In this document: positions 18,327 through 28,608 of the stretch, piece after piece
How the letters are laid out: each line of letters opens with the position of its first letter
Numbering within the stretch: position 1 is the stretch's first letter
The notes under the pieces: model-generated
Seen by the model: the letters and a program-made list of their open reading frames with translations, nothing else
Told to the model about the DNA's origin: nothing
The model's database searches: none
DNA from: Bifidobacterium vansinderenii
GTDB lineage: Bacteria; Actinomycetota; Actinomycetes; Actinomycetales; Bifidobacteriaceae
Direction of reading: 5' to 3'
Assembly (NCBI RefSeq): GCF_002234915.1
Contig: NZ_NEWD01000038.1
Span: forward strand, 62,001 to 126,000
Length of the DNA stretch: 64,000 bases
Made by a program: the position numbers and the translations under genes

Positions 18327-19034
18327 ATTAGCGCCGAACCACGTATCAACGAAGAGATTCGCGTACCGCAAGTACGCCTGATCGGCCCGAAGGGCGAGCA
18401 GGTGGGCGTCATCGCGACCTCTGTCGCGCTGAATCTTGCGCGTGAGGCCAACCTCGATCTCGTCGAGGTGGCGCCGAATGCGAAGCCTCCGGTGGCCAAG
18501 CTCATTGACTACGGCAAGTACAAGTACAACGAGAAGATCAAGGCTCGTGAGGCTCGCCGTAACCAGAGCACCGCGGAGATCAAGGAGATTCGTTTCCGCC
18601 TGAAGATCGACGACCATGACTTCGACGTCAAGAAGGGTCATGTCGAGCGGTTCCTTTCCGGCGGCGACAAGGTCAAGGTCACCATTATGCTGCGTGGCCG
18701 CGAGCAGTCCCGTCCGATCGGCGGTGTGGAGCTGCTGCGTCGTCTTGCCGACGAGGTGGCCGAGCTGGGTACGATCGAATCCCAGCCGCGTCAGGAAGGC
18801 CGCAACATCATCATGGTGCTGGCCCCCAAGGGCAAGAAGGTGCACACCCAGTCCGAACAGCGCCGTCGTGGCGCCTCCGCCCGCGCGGAACGCCAGGCCC
18901 GTCAGGCCGCGCGACTGGCCGCGAAGAAGGAAGCCCAGGCCGAGGCCGCAGCCGAGGCCCATGCCGAACTGAACAAGACTTCCGTGAAGGAACATACTCA
19001 AAAGGAGGGCAGCAATGCCGAAGATGAAAAGTAA
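18327..19034 (+). CDS. infC: Translation initiation factor IF-3 (non-ATG start)
   Basis: IF-3 binds the 30S subunit and proofreads the start codon. The conserved family start [14 protein letters not shown] is reached only through ATC (18324) or ATT (18327); GGAG at 18318-18321 is five bases from the ATT. Family landmarks follow: [33 protein letters not shown] and [14 protein letters not shown]. An ATG further upstream (18246) would add an unrelated 27-residue head. A rare AUU/AUC start is the known basis of IF-3 autoregulation in other bacteria. The tail beyond about residue 180 is a long Ala/Glu/Lys-rich extension, as in other actinobacteria. The last 20 bases overlap rpmI. Confidence 0.92.
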   Translation: MSAEPRINEEIRVPQVRLIGPKGEQVGVIATSVALNLAREANLDLVEVAPNAKPPVAKLIDYGKYKYNEKIKAREARRNQSTAEIKEIRFRLKIDDHDFDVKKGHVERFLSGGDKVKVTIMLRGREQSRPIGGVELLRRLADEVAELGTIESQPRQEGRNIIMVLAPKGKKVHTQSEQRRRGASARAERQARQAARLAAKKEAQAEAAAEAHAELNKTSVKEHTQKEGSNAEDEK

Positions 19035-19209
19035 CTCCGCTGCATCCAAGCGCGTCCGCGTCACCGGTACGGGCAAGCTGATGCACGCTGGTAGCTCCAT
19101 GCGCCACAACCTTGAGCACAAGTCGGCTCGTATGCGCCGCGCTCTGAAGGCCGACAAGGTGCTGGCCAAGACCCAGACCGCCAACCTGAAGAACATGCTC
19201 AACCACTGA
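19015..19209 (+). CDS. rpmI: 50S ribosomal protein L35
   Basis: 64-residue basic protein of the large ribosomal subunit. [20 protein letters not shown] is the standard L35 start, and [16 protein letters not shown] is the conserved centre. Its ribosome binding site AAGGAGGGC and first codons lie inside the end of infC (20-base overlap), so translation is tied to infC. Confidence 0.97.
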   Translation: MPKMKSNSAASKRVRVTGTGKLMHAGSSMRHNLEHKSARMRRALKADKVLAKTQTANLKNMLNH

Positions 19210-19257
19210 TCCGTGGTCTGCACAGAAGACGACTTAGGAAAGCTGAGGAATTAAGAT

Positions 19258-19641
19258 ATGGCACGTGTCAAGCGCGCAGTCAACGCCAAGAAGAAGCGTC
19301 GCGTCGTTCTCGAGAGGGCTTCGGGCTACCGTGGCCAGCGCTCCCGCCTGTACCGCAAGGCCAAGGAACAGCTGCTGCACTCCTTTAACTACAACTTCCG
19401 CGACCGCAAGGCTCGCAAGGGTGACTTCCGCAAGCTGTGGATCCAGCGTATCAACGCTGCCGTCCGCGCCGAAGGCATCACCTACAACCGCTTCATCCAG
19501 GGTCTGCGTCTGGCCGACATCGATCTCGACCGTCGCGCTCTGGCCGAGCTGGCCGTCTCCGATCCGGAGACCTTCAAGACCATCGTCGAGGCCGCCAAGG
19601 CCGCTCTGCCCGAGGACGTGAACGCCCCGGTCAACGCCTGA
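19258..19641 (+). CDS. rplT: 50S ribosomal protein L20
   Basis: 127-residue 23S rRNA-binding assembly protein. [40 protein letters not shown] and [20 protein letters not shown] are unmistakable. L20 is the usual autoregulator of this operon in other bacteria. Last gene of infC-rpmI-rplT, followed by a strong terminator and then directly by a transposon. Confidence 0.98.
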   Translation: MARVKRAVNAKKKRRVVLERASGYRGQRSRLYRKAKEQLLHSFNYNFRDRKARKGDFRKLWIQRINAAVRAEGITYNRFIQGLRLADIDLDRRALAELAVSDPETFKTIVEAAKAALPEDVNAPVNA

Positions 19642-19664
19642 TTCGTTTTCAGGTTCGATGATTG

Positions 19665-19700
19665 AAAACCCCGCCACGCTGTTTCGCGCGGCGGGGTTTT
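19665..19700 (+). terminator. Terminator of infC-rpmI-rplT
   Basis: AAAACCCCGCC (19665-19675) pairs with GGCGGGGTTTT (19690-19700): 11-bp stem with A-run and T-run. Confidence 0.93.
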
Positions 19701-19755
19701 GAATTGTTGTGTTATTGGCTTGTTTTTCTTTGTTCGCCAGTGTTATGATTTGTTC

Positions 19756-20337
19756 ATGCGTGTCAGGGAATGGGCGGCCCGTGAGGGTTTGAACGAGCAG
19801 ACGGTGTGGAAGTGGTGTCGTGAGAATCGTATGCCCGTGCCGTTCGAGCGTTCGAACGGAGTGTGGCTCATCCACGACCCGAAATACGAGAGGTCTGATG
19901 CGCCCGTCGCGGGCTCGCGCACCGTATGTTATGCGCGCGTATCCTCCGCGGATCAGAAAGCGGATCTGCGACGTCAGGCGGATCGATTGAAAGCGTTCGC
20001 CATCGCCATGGATGTCGAGAACCCGGAGACGGTCATGGAGACCGGTTCGGGCGTGAACGACAGGCGTCGCAAGCTCAACCGGATTCTCTCCGACCCGAGC
20101 GTAGGTACCATCATCGTGGAACACAGGGATCGTCTCGCCCGCATGAACGCCGGACTCGTCGAGTCCGCGCTGAAAGCCTCCGGCCGTCGTCTCGTCGTCG
20201 TGGATGATACGGAACTTGACGATGATCTGGTACGTGACATGACCGAGGTGTTGACCTCGTTCTGCGCGCGCCTGTACGGGCGTCGCGCGGCGAGGAGCAA
20301 GGTGAAGGCCGCGATGGAGGCGGCGGAGAATGCTTGA
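19756..20337 (+). CDS. tnpA: IS607 serine recombinase TnpA
   Basis: 193 residues: an N-terminal MerR-like helix-turn-helix (VREWAAREGLNEQTVWKWCR, about 3-45) followed by a small serine-resolvase domain. The catalytic motif is CYARVSS with Ser63, and DRLARMN and the helix after ELDDDLVRDM complete the fold. This DNA-binding-then-catalytic order is specific to IS607 recombinases and the reverse of normal resolvases. ATG 19756 is chosen because translation from 19699 would add 19 hydrophobic residues with no family match. The last 8 bases overlap tnpB. Confidence 0.93.
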   Translation: MRVREWAAREGLNEQTVWKWCRENRMPVPFERSNGVWLIHDPKYERSDAPVAGSRTVCYARVSSADQKADLRRQADRLKAFAIAMDVENPETVMETGSGVNDRRRKLNRILSDPSVGTIIVEHRDRLARMNAGLVESALKASGRRLVVVDDTELDDDLVRDMTEVLTSFCARLYGRRAARSKVKAAMEAAENA

Positions 20338-21631
20338 GGCCGTCAAGGTGGCGCTGGATCCCACTCCCGCGCAGGAGCGCGGGCTCATGTCGCATGCGGG
20401 CGCGGCCCGGTTCGCGTTCAACGCGGGGTTGGCGCACGTCAGGGAGACCATTGAGGCCAAGGGGAAGCCGGAGTGGTCGCTGTATGCGCTGCGTCGCTGG
20501 TGGAACGCGAACAAGGACGCGCTGGCCGTGGATGTGGACGGCATGCCATGGTGGCGGGAGAACAGCAAGGAATCCTACAACAGCGGGCTGGAAGCGCTGT
20601 CGGATGCGTTGTCGAACTGGTCGAAAAGCCGCCGTGGGTTGCGCAAGGGGCGTAGGGTCGGGTTCCCGAGATTCAGGTCCAAGGACAGGACGCCGCCGCG
20701 CTTCGCGTACACGACCGGGTCGTTCGGCCTCGTCGGGGATGACCCGAAGGCGTTGAAGCTGCCGCGCATCGGGCGTGTCCACTGCATGGAGAACGTTGCG
20801 AAACGGGTCGGAGGCGCGAGGGTGCTGCGCATGACCGTCAGCCGGCATGCGGGCCGCTGGTACGCGTCCCTGACCGTGGAACGACCGGACGTGAGACCCA
20901 TCCGCCCGCCAAGGGGCGAGGCGGTCGGCATCGACCTGGGCGTCAGGACCCTGGCGACGCTCTCGGACGGCACCGTCATCCCGAATCCGCATGCGCTCAG
21001 GGCCGGCGAACGTCGATTGAAGCGCGCGCAGAAGTCGTTGAGCCGCAAAACGAAGGGATCACATCGGAGGCACGACGCGCGCGAGCGGGTCGCCCGGCTG
21101 CACGCCCGCGTCGCCGACCGGCGCCGTGACCTGTTGCACAGGCTCACCACGATGCTCGCATCCACGTACTCGGACATCTCGATCGAGGATCTGAACGTGG
21201 CCGGCATGGTCAAAAACCATCGGCTCGCCAAGGCCGTCATGGACGTGTCGTTCGCCGAGCTGCGCCGCCAATTGGAGTACAAGACCGTCCGCACGGGCGC
21301 GAGACTGCACGTCATCGACCGTTGGTATCCCAGTTCGAAACGCTGCTCGAACTGCGGGAGGGTGAAAGCCAAGCTCTCCCTGGGCGAGCGCATCTACCAC
21401 TGCGAAGCCTGCGGACTGACCATCGACCGTGACCTGAACGCGGCCGTCAACATCCAGGTCGCCGGGAGTGCCCCGGAGACCCTAAACGCGCATGGAGGGA
21501 CCGGAAGACGGAACGACGCCTCGCGTCGCGCAACGCAGGACCCGGTGAAGTGCGAACCAAGCAACGGCGACAGCCGTGTGAGACTTGGAGCGGACGCCCG
21601 CAAGGGCGTCCTACAAGCTAGAACAAACTAA
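20330..21631 (+). CDS. tnpB: TnpB RNA-guided nuclease of IS607
   Basis: 433 residues with an intact split RuvC active site: Asp202 in GIDLGVRTLATL, Glu286 in SIEDLNVAGM and Asp368 in TIDRDLNAAVNI. Zinc-finger cysteines are Cys339/Cys342 (CSNC) and Cys358/Cys361 (CEAC). Length and motif order match active TnpB proteins, which cut DNA guided by an RNA made from the transposon's right end and so help the element persist. The start ATG overlaps tnpA's end. The C-terminal tail (after about 385) is low-complexity and its codons probably double as guide-RNA scaffold. Activity itself is inference. Confidence 0.93.
   Translation: MLEAVKVALDPTPAQERGLMSHAGAARFAFNAGLAHVRETIEAKGKPEWSLYALRRWWNANKDALAVDVDGMPWWRENSKESYNSGLEALSDALSNWSKSRRGLRKGRRVGFPRFRSKDRTPPRFAYTTGSFGLVGDDPKALKLPRIGRVHCMENVAKRVGGARVLRMTVSRHAGRWYASLTVERPDVRPIRPPRGEAVGIDLGVRTLATLSDGTVIPNPHALRAGERRLKRAQKSLSRKTKGSHRRHDARERVARLHARVADRRRDLLHRLTTMLASTYSDISIEDLNVAGMVKNHRLAKAVMDVSFAELRRQLEYKTVRTGARLHVIDRWYPSSKRCSNCGRVKAKLSLGERIYHCEACGLTIDRDLNAAVNIQVAGSAPETLNAHGGTGRRNDASRRATQDPVKCEPSNGDSRVRLGADARKGVLQARTN
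21592..21611 (+). ncRNA. Candidate omega-RNA (reRNA) terminal hairpin
   Basis: GGACGCCC (21592-21599), GCAA tetraloop, GGGCGTCC (21604-21611): a perfect 8-bp stem with a GNRA loop inside the last codons of tnpB. TnpB guide-RNA scaffolds come from this region and run into the flanking DNA, which supplies the guide; the full RNA ends are not determined. Confidence 0.55.
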
Positions 21632-21727
21632 CTTGCAACGGTTTTCTGATATCGGGCGCGATGTCCGACGGCGCCGAACGATGCCGATTGACATGGATGA
21701 GTGGATGATACGGATACGGAGGACCAT

Positions 21728-22675
21728 ATGGACGAACCTGGCTGGCACGCGAAATCCGGCACGGACACGCTGGACGATCTGATCGATCGCTTTCTGGCGT
21801 ACATCGACGTGGAACGGGGATTGGCGAAGGCCACGGTCGCCGCCTACCGCTCCGACCTGTCCAGATACGCGCAGTGGCTGCGTGGCAGAGGCATCGGTTC
21901 GCTCGTCGAGGTCTCGCGTCATGACGTGGAGGATTTCATGGCGTCGCTTGCCGTGGAAAGCGCGAGGAGCCGGGCCCGTCGCCTCGCCGCGGTGCACGAG
22001 CTGCACCGGTTCGCCGTCGCCGAGGGCAAGATTCCGTCCGACGTCTCCGAAGGAGTGAAGCCGCCCAAGGGGCCGTCCACGCTTCCTGATGTGCTCAGCG
22101 TGGACGAGGTGTCCAAGCTGCTCGACGCGGCGGCACCCAAGGGGGCGACCGATCCCGTATCGCTGCGCGACCGTGCGCTGCTCGAATTCATGTACGCCAC
22201 CGGATGCCGCGTCTCGGAGGCGGTGGGGGCGGACCTTGCCGACATCGACCTCGACCAGCGCGTGGCGAGACTGACCGGCAAGGGATCCAAGCAGCGTCTG
22301 GTTCCCGTCGGCTCCTACGCCTGCGCCGCCATGCACGCGTACCTGAACGACGGGCGCGAGCCGCTCATGCGCAAGGCCAAGAGCAATCCCGAGCTGCGCG
22401 CGATCTTCCTCAACAAGCGCGGACGCCGTCTTTCCAGACAATCCGTGTGGGAGATCGTTCGGATCGCAGGGGAGCGGGCCCACATCGACAAACCGCTGCA
22501 TCCGCACACGCTTCGCCACTCTTTCGCCACCCATCTCATCCAGGGCGGCGCCGATGTGCGCACCGTGCAGGAGCTGCTCGGCCATGCCAGCGTCACCACC
22601 ACGCAGATCTACACGCACGTCAGCCCCCAGGTGCTGATGGAGACGTACCTCACCTCCCATCCGCGTGCCCGATGA
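21728..22675 (+). CDS. xerD: Tyrosine recombinase XerD
   Basis: 315-residue site-specific recombinase that, with XerC, resolves chromosome dimers at dif. N-terminal SAM-like domain (about 15-105), then the catalytic domain with Arg in ATGCRVSEAVG, Lys in TGKGSKQR, HxxR in HPHTLRHSFATHLIQGG, and LLGHASVTTTQIYTHV holding the final His and the Tyr nucleophile. ATG 21728 is five bases after GGAGG; a GTG at 21701 is poorer. It heads xerD-parA-scpA-scpB, an actinobacterial segregation cluster. The XerC partner is at 42123. Confidence 0.93.
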   Translation: MDEPGWHAKSGTDTLDDLIDRFLAYIDVERGLAKATVAAYRSDLSRYAQWLRGRGIGSLVEVSRHDVEDFMASLAVESARSRARRLAAVHELHRFAVAEGKIPSDVSEGVKPPKGPSTLPDVLSVDEVSKLLDAAAPKGATDPVSLRDRALLEFMYATGCRVSEAVGADLADIDLDQRVARLTGKGSKQRLVPVGSYACAAMHAYLNDGREPLMRKAKSNPELRAIFLNKRGRRLSRQSVWEIVRIAGERAHIDKPLHPHTLRHSFATHLIQGGADVRTVQELLGHASVTTTQIYTHVSPQVLMETYLTSHPRAR

Positions 22676-22787
22676 CATCGCCGCCCCGCCCGCAGGCGGT
22701 CCCGTCGTCATGCCGTCGGGCATGCGGATGACACGTCGGCAAAATCCGCGATTCGGGTGACGAAAACTAGGCACGGTTGTTGTTAGC

Positions 22788-23636
22788 ATGGAGATTATGC
22801 CTACTGATCTGTTAGGGCGCGAATACGAGACCTTCCCCGCGCCGCAAGCTTTGGACCATCACGGACCCGCACGAATCATCGCCATGTGCAACCAGAAGGG
22901 CGGCGTAGGCAAGACCACCTCATCGATCAACATCGCCGGTGCGCTGACGAACTTCGGGCGCAAGGTACTCATCGTCGACTCCGACCCGCAGGGCGCATCC
23001 TCGGTCGGTCTCGGCATCAACGCGAACTCCGTGGACAACACCATCTACACGGCCATGTTCAACCCGTCGATGGACCCGCACGAGGTCGTGCATCACACGC
23101 GGTTCGAGGGATTGGACATCATTCCCGCGAACATCGACCTGTCCGCCGCGGAGGTACAGCTGGTCACCGAGGTGGGACGCGAACAGGTGCTCGCCAGCGT
23201 GCTGCGTCCGCTGCGCGACGAATACGATCTGATCATCATCGACTGCCAGCCGTCGCTGGGTTTGCTCACCGTGAACGCGCTGACCGCGGCCGACGGCGTG
23301 ATCATCCCCGTGGCCGCCGAGTTCTTCGCCCTGCGAGGCGTGGCGCTGCTCATGCAGTCCATCGAGAAGGTGAAGAGCCGCATCAATCCCGGTCTTGAGG
23401 TCTACGGTGTGCTCGTGACCATGTACACACGCACGCTGCACTCCGAGGAGGTGCTCGACCGCATCTACGAGGCGTTCCAGGAGAAGGTGTTCCACACCGT
23501 GATCACACGGTCGATCAAACTGCCCGACGCCACGATCGCCGCGGCGCCGATCACCATGTACGCCCCGGAGCACAAGACCGCCAAGGAATACCGCGAGGTG
23601 GCGCGTGAGTTGGTGGCACGCGGAGTGGTGGCGTGA
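22788..23636 (+). CDS. parA: ParA-family chromosome-partitioning ATPase
   Basis: 282-residue deviant Walker ATPase. The P-loop is CNQKGGVGKTT, followed by VLIVDSDPQGASSVGLG and the Walker B region IIIDCQPSLGLLTVNAL. It is the ParA-like protein found next to scpA/scpB in actinobacteria, distinct from the parAB pair near oriC. Starts at 22788 and 22797 are both possible; the first has no clear ribosome binding site and could be leaderless. It overlaps scpA by 4 bases (GTGA), indicating coupling. Role in segregation is from context. Confidence 0.88.
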   Translation: MEIMPTDLLGREYETFPAPQALDHHGPARIIAMCNQKGGVGKTTSSINIAGALTNFGRKVLIVDSDPQGASSVGLGINANSVDNTIYTAMFNPSMDPHEVVHHTRFEGLDIIPANIDLSAAEVQLVTEVGREQVLASVLRPLRDEYDLIIIDCQPSLGLLTVNALTAADGVIIPVAAEFFALRGVALLMQSIEKVKSRINPGLEVYGVLVTMYTRTLHSEEVLDRIYEAFQEKVFHTVITRSIKLPDATIAAAPITMYAPEHKTAKEYREVARELVARGVVA

Positions 23637-24550
23637 CGGCGGCGGAACGTTCCGCGGATCTTTCGAACTCGCAGCCCGGCGGTGAGGCCATCGAATCCGA
23701 TGCCACCGCCGGTTTTCATGTCGAGCTCGACTCCTACCAGGGGCCGTTCGACGTGCTGCTGGGACTGCTGGCCAACAAGCGTCTGGAATTGACCGAGGTG
23801 TCGCTGGCCACGGTCACTGAGGAGTTCATCGCCTACATCGATGCCATGGACCTGACCGCGAACATGGACGAGGCGAGCGAGTTCATCGACGTCGCCTCGG
23901 TGCTGGTGGAGGCGAAGAGCGCCGCGCTGCTGCCGTCCTTCGATGACGGTGACCGCGACGAGCACAGCATGGACGCGCTGCGTGAACGAGACCTGCTGTT
24001 CGCCAGACTTCTGCAGTACAAGGCGTTCAAGCAGGCGGGCGTGGATTTCCGCTCGCGTATGGCCGCCAACGCCGGTCGAGTGGACCATCCGGGATACGTG
24101 GACGATGCGATCGCCGCCATGATGCCGGATCTGCGACTGACGATCGACGCGGAGGCGCTGGCCAGGATGGCCGCCCGTGCGATCGCCGGCGCGCCGCCGG
24201 AGGAGGTGACGGTCAGCCAGCTGCATGTGCCGTTGGTGGACCTTCGCGAGCAGGCGTCCATGGTTCGCGACCGCCTGCGCCGGCTTCCTGAGGGGGACTC
24301 CATGACGTTCGACCAGCTGACCGCCGACACGGACACCCGCATCGAGGTGGTGGCACGGTTCCTGGCGGTGCTGGCGTTCTTCAAGCAGGGCGAGCTGCAG
24401 TTCAAGCAGGAGGGACCGTACGCCGACCTGCACCTGCGGTGGGCGGCTGGCATGCGTGCCGTGACCGGGCGTATGGGCGATGGCGAGGATGGCTCGGCGA
24501 CCACGAACGATGATGATGACGTGACAATCAGCGAAAAGGATTTTGCATAG
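23633..24550 (+). CDS. scpA: Segregation and condensation protein A
   Basis: 305-residue kleisin that bridges the SMC heads. The recognisable segment is FHVELDSYQGPFDVLLGLLA followed by LTEVSLATVTEEFIAYIDAM and EASEFIDVASVLVEAKSAAL, then a C-terminal winged-helix part (VVARFLAVLAFFKQGELQFK). Starts at GTG 23633 inside the end of parA and abuts scpB with no gap. The acidic C-terminal 25 residues are extra relative to firmicute ScpA. Confidence 0.93.
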   Translation: MTAAERSADLSNSQPGGEAIESDATAGFHVELDSYQGPFDVLLGLLANKRLELTEVSLATVTEEFIAYIDAMDLTANMDEASEFIDVASVLVEAKSAALLPSFDDGDRDEHSMDALRERDLLFARLLQYKAFKQAGVDFRSRMAANAGRVDHPGYVDDAIAAMMPDLRLTIDAEALARMAARAIAGAPPEEVTVSQLHVPLVDLREQASMVRDRLRRLPEGDSMTFDQLTADTDTRIEVVARFLAVLAFFKQGELQFKQEGPYADLHLRWAAGMRAVTGRMGDGEDGSATTNDDDDVTISEKDFA

Positions 24551-25126
24551 ATGGTGAATGTGGACGAATTCCCCGGTGGTCTGGCCGCCTGTCTGGAATC
24601 GGTGCTGATGGTGAGTGACCGTCCGCTGACGGAGGATGCGCTGGCGGGGGCGTTGGGCGTGGACGTCGATCGCGTGGTCCAGGTTCTGGAATCGTTGCGC
24701 GACGACTACGATGGCGCGGATGGCACGCAACGTCGTGGATTCGAACTGCTTCATACGGTTCGCGGATGGCGCCTGGCCAGCCGTCGGGAGATGCTGCCCG
24801 CGGTGGAGGCCTTCGTCAACGACGGAAAGACGGCGAGGCTGTCGCAGGCCGCGATGGAGACCCTGGCGATCATCGCATACAAGCAGCCGATCACACGTGC
24901 GCAGATATCGGCCATTCGCGGGGTGAGCTCCGACGGCGTGATCCGTTCGCTGACGCTGCACAGACTGGTGGAGGAACGCGGCGCGGACCCCGATTCACAT
25001 GCGGCGCTTCTGGTGACCACCGACGTATTTCTGGAAAAAATGGGACTTGACGGACTTGATCATCTGCCGTCTCTTGCCCCGTTCCTGCCCGAATCGGCGC
25101 GAGCCGTCGAATCAGTGGAAGAATAG
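24551..25126 (+). CDS. scpB: Segregation and condensation protein B
   Basis: 191-residue partner of ScpA in the SMC complex, made of two winged-helix domains. ACLESVLMVSDRPLTEDALA at the start and the family signature ALAIIAYKQPITRAQISAIRGVSSD (seen as ETLAIIAYKQPITRAQ then IRGVSSDGVIRSL) are clear. ATG 24551 immediately follows the scpA stop. Last gene of the cluster. Confidence 0.94.
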   Translation: MVNVDEFPGGLAACLESVLMVSDRPLTEDALAGALGVDVDRVVQVLESLRDDYDGADGTQRRGFELLHTVRGWRLASRREMLPAVEAFVNDGKTARLSQAAMETLAIIAYKQPITRAQISAIRGVSSDGVIRSLTLHRLVEERGADPDSHAALLVTTDVFLEKMGLDGLDHLPSLAPFLPESARAVESVEE

Positions 25127-25173
25127 CACAAGAAAAGGCAATATTTGCGATATATATTTCCAAAAACTGGAAT

Positions 25174-25200
25174 AATTTTTTGCAAAATTTGCGAAAAATT
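25174..25200. promoter_or_regulatory. 27-bp operator-like palindrome before GH105 gene
   Basis: AATTTTTTGCA (25174-25184) and TGCGAAAAATT (25190-25200) are inverted copies with one mismatch in eleven, separated by AAATT. They lie in a very AT-rich 70-base patch 66 bases before the GH105 start, where a sugar-responsive repressor would be expected. Confidence 0.6.
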
Positions 25201-25265
25201 GCGTTACGATGAGAATGTCAACAAAGTCAACGATGTCATTGTTCTTCTCACGAAACGAGGCTCCA

Positions 25266-26369
25266 ATGGAAACGACCGCGATGCCGATCACCCGCGAACA
25301 TCTTCAGAAGCTCATGGACGCCATGATCTCCAATCTGGTGTCCATCTCCAGCAAGGACGGTGACGGCCTGTGGACGCAGGGCGGCGTCGTGGTCGACGAC
25401 AAGAGCTGGGACGTATGGAACTGGCCTCAGGGCGTGGGCCTGTACGGACTGTTCCGCAACTACGACGTCACCGGCAACGAGGCCGCCTGGCAGGCCGTGA
25501 CCTCCTGGTTCGACCGTGCCCTGGCCAAGGGCACGCCGTCCAAGAACGTCAACACCATGGCGCCGCTGCTGGCCATGGCGTTCCTGTACGAGCGCACCGG
25601 CGAATCCCGGCTGCTGCCGTATCTCAAGCGCTGGACCGACTGGGCTATGAACGCCATGCCGCGCACCGAGGAACTCGGCATGCAGCACATCACGTTCGGC
25701 GAGCCGCACCACAACCAGCTGTGGGCCGACACCCTGGTCATGACCGTGCTGCCGCTGGCCAAGATCGGCATGCTGCTCGGCCGCAAGGACTACGTGGAGG
25801 AGGCCAAATACCAGTTCCAGATCCACGTCAAGTACCTCATGGACCCGTCCACCGGCCTGTGGTTCCACGGCTGGACCTTCGACGGACGCAACAACTTCGC
25901 CGGCGCCCACTGGGGCCGCGGCAACTGCTGGGCCACGATGGCCATCCCCGAAATCATCGACATTCTGGAACTCGAGCCCGGCGACTCCCTGCGCACCTGG
26001 CTGGTCGAGGTGCTCAAGACCCAGGTGGACGCGCTGGCGAAGCACCAGGACGAGTCCGGCCTGTGGCACACGCTGGTCGATCACGACGACACGTACGTCG
26101 AGTCCTCCGCCACCGCCGGCTTCGCCTATGGCATCCTGCGCGCCGTGCACGGCGGGCTGCTCAACGAGTCGTACGCGGCGATCGCCTACCGCGCAATTGC
26201 GGGACTGACCGAGCAGGTCGGCGAGGACGGCGCGGTGGCCAACGTGTCGGTGGGCACCGGCATGGGCTCCGACCTCGACTACTACCGCACCATCGAGCGC
26301 ACCCCGATGCCGTACGGCCAGTCGCTGACCATCCTCGCCTTCACGGAGATGCTCGTCTCCTACTGCTGA
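25266..26369 (+). CDS. GH105-family unsaturated glucuronyl/rhamnogalacturonyl hydrolase
   Basis: 367-residue cytoplasmic (alpha/alpha)6-barrel hydrolase that removes the unsaturated uronic acid left by polysaccharide lyases. No signal peptide. Key segments: WNWPQGVGLYGLF, the HHNQLWADTLVMTVLPLAKIG loop with Asp155 likely equivalent to the catalytic Asp of YteR, and FAGAHWGRGNCWA. ATG 26266 is not it: the ATG at 25266 follows ACGAGG, whereas starting at 25209 would include the operator-proximal leader. It is monocistronic here, with no lyase or transporter beside it, so its substrate (pectin- or glycosaminoglycan-derived) is open. Confidence 0.87.
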   Translation: METTAMPITREHLQKLMDAMISNLVSISSKDGDGLWTQGGVVVDDKSWDVWNWPQGVGLYGLFRNYDVTGNEAAWQAVTSWFDRALAKGTPSKNVNTMAPLLAMAFLYERTGESRLLPYLKRWTDWAMNAMPRTEELGMQHITFGEPHHNQLWADTLVMTVLPLAKIGMLLGRKDYVEEAKYQFQIHVKYLMDPSTGLWFHGWTFDGRNNFAGAHWGRGNCWATMAIPEIIDILELEPGDSLRTWLVEVLKTQVDALAKHQDESGLWHTLVDHDDTYVESSATAGFAYGILRAVHGGLLNESYAAIAYRAIAGLTEQVGEDGAVANVSVGTGMGSDLDYYRTIERTPMPYGQSLTILAFTEMLVSYC

Positions 26370-26387
26370 TCCGACGCCGGACCGCCG

Positions 26388-26418
26388 TCGTGGCGCCGAA
26401 GCCGTTTCGACGCCACGA
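26388..26418 (+). terminator. Hairpin after GH105 gene
   Basis: TCGTGGCG (26388-26395) and CGCCACGA (26411-26418), 8-bp stem 19 bases after the stop. No T-run. Confidence 0.35.
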
Positions 26419-26583
26419 ACGCCGCCGGCATGCCATGATGCCGATTGGTCACTGTCAAGGAATACGGCTACTATTGGTGCGGTTTGTGTATAGGGAAACG
26501 GCAACGAACCAGTCCGAATACTCCAAAAGCGACGCAAATACTTCATTGCGACACAAATAGACAGTCAATTAAGAGAGGTTTTC

Positions 26584-28506
<1,923 letters not shown>

Positions 28507-28508
28507 TA

Positions 28509-28535
28509 GTAAGCGTTCGTTTCCCGAACGTTTAC
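28509..28535 (+). terminator. Terminator-like hairpin after typA
   Basis: GTAAGCGTTCG (28509-28519) pairs with CGAACGTTTAC (28525-28535), 11 pairs including one G-U, directly after the typA stop. A longer inverted repeat (GGCCGTCGG near 28543 and CCGACGGTC near 28590) follows. No T-run. Confidence 0.45.
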
Positions 28536-28608
28536 CGGGTGTCGGCCGTCGGTCTCGGCAGGTGGAATTGTGAAGCACTTGTAGAGGCCGACGGTCATAC
28601 TAAACCAT

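Larger units (their letters stand above)
19710..21645 (+). mobile_element. IS607-type insertion sequence (approximate ends)
   Basis: Element with tnpA (serine recombinase) overlapping tnpB (RuvC nuclease), the defining IS607 layout. The ends are not sharply visible because IS607 elements lack long terminal inverted repeats and target duplications. A heptamer TTTGTTC occurs twice near the left end (19729-19735 and 19749-19755, exactly 20 bases apart) and once inverted near the right end (GAACAAA, 21621-21627), probably recombinase-binding sites. The element sits between the rplT terminator and xerD, so it broke no gene. Both genes look intact, which suggests a recent arrival or a maintained function. 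Confidence 0.85.

Noticed and set aside
25266-26369. Possible PTS or ABC import cluster around the GH105 gene.
   Set aside because: Both neighbours are scpB and typA; no carrier or lyase is present.
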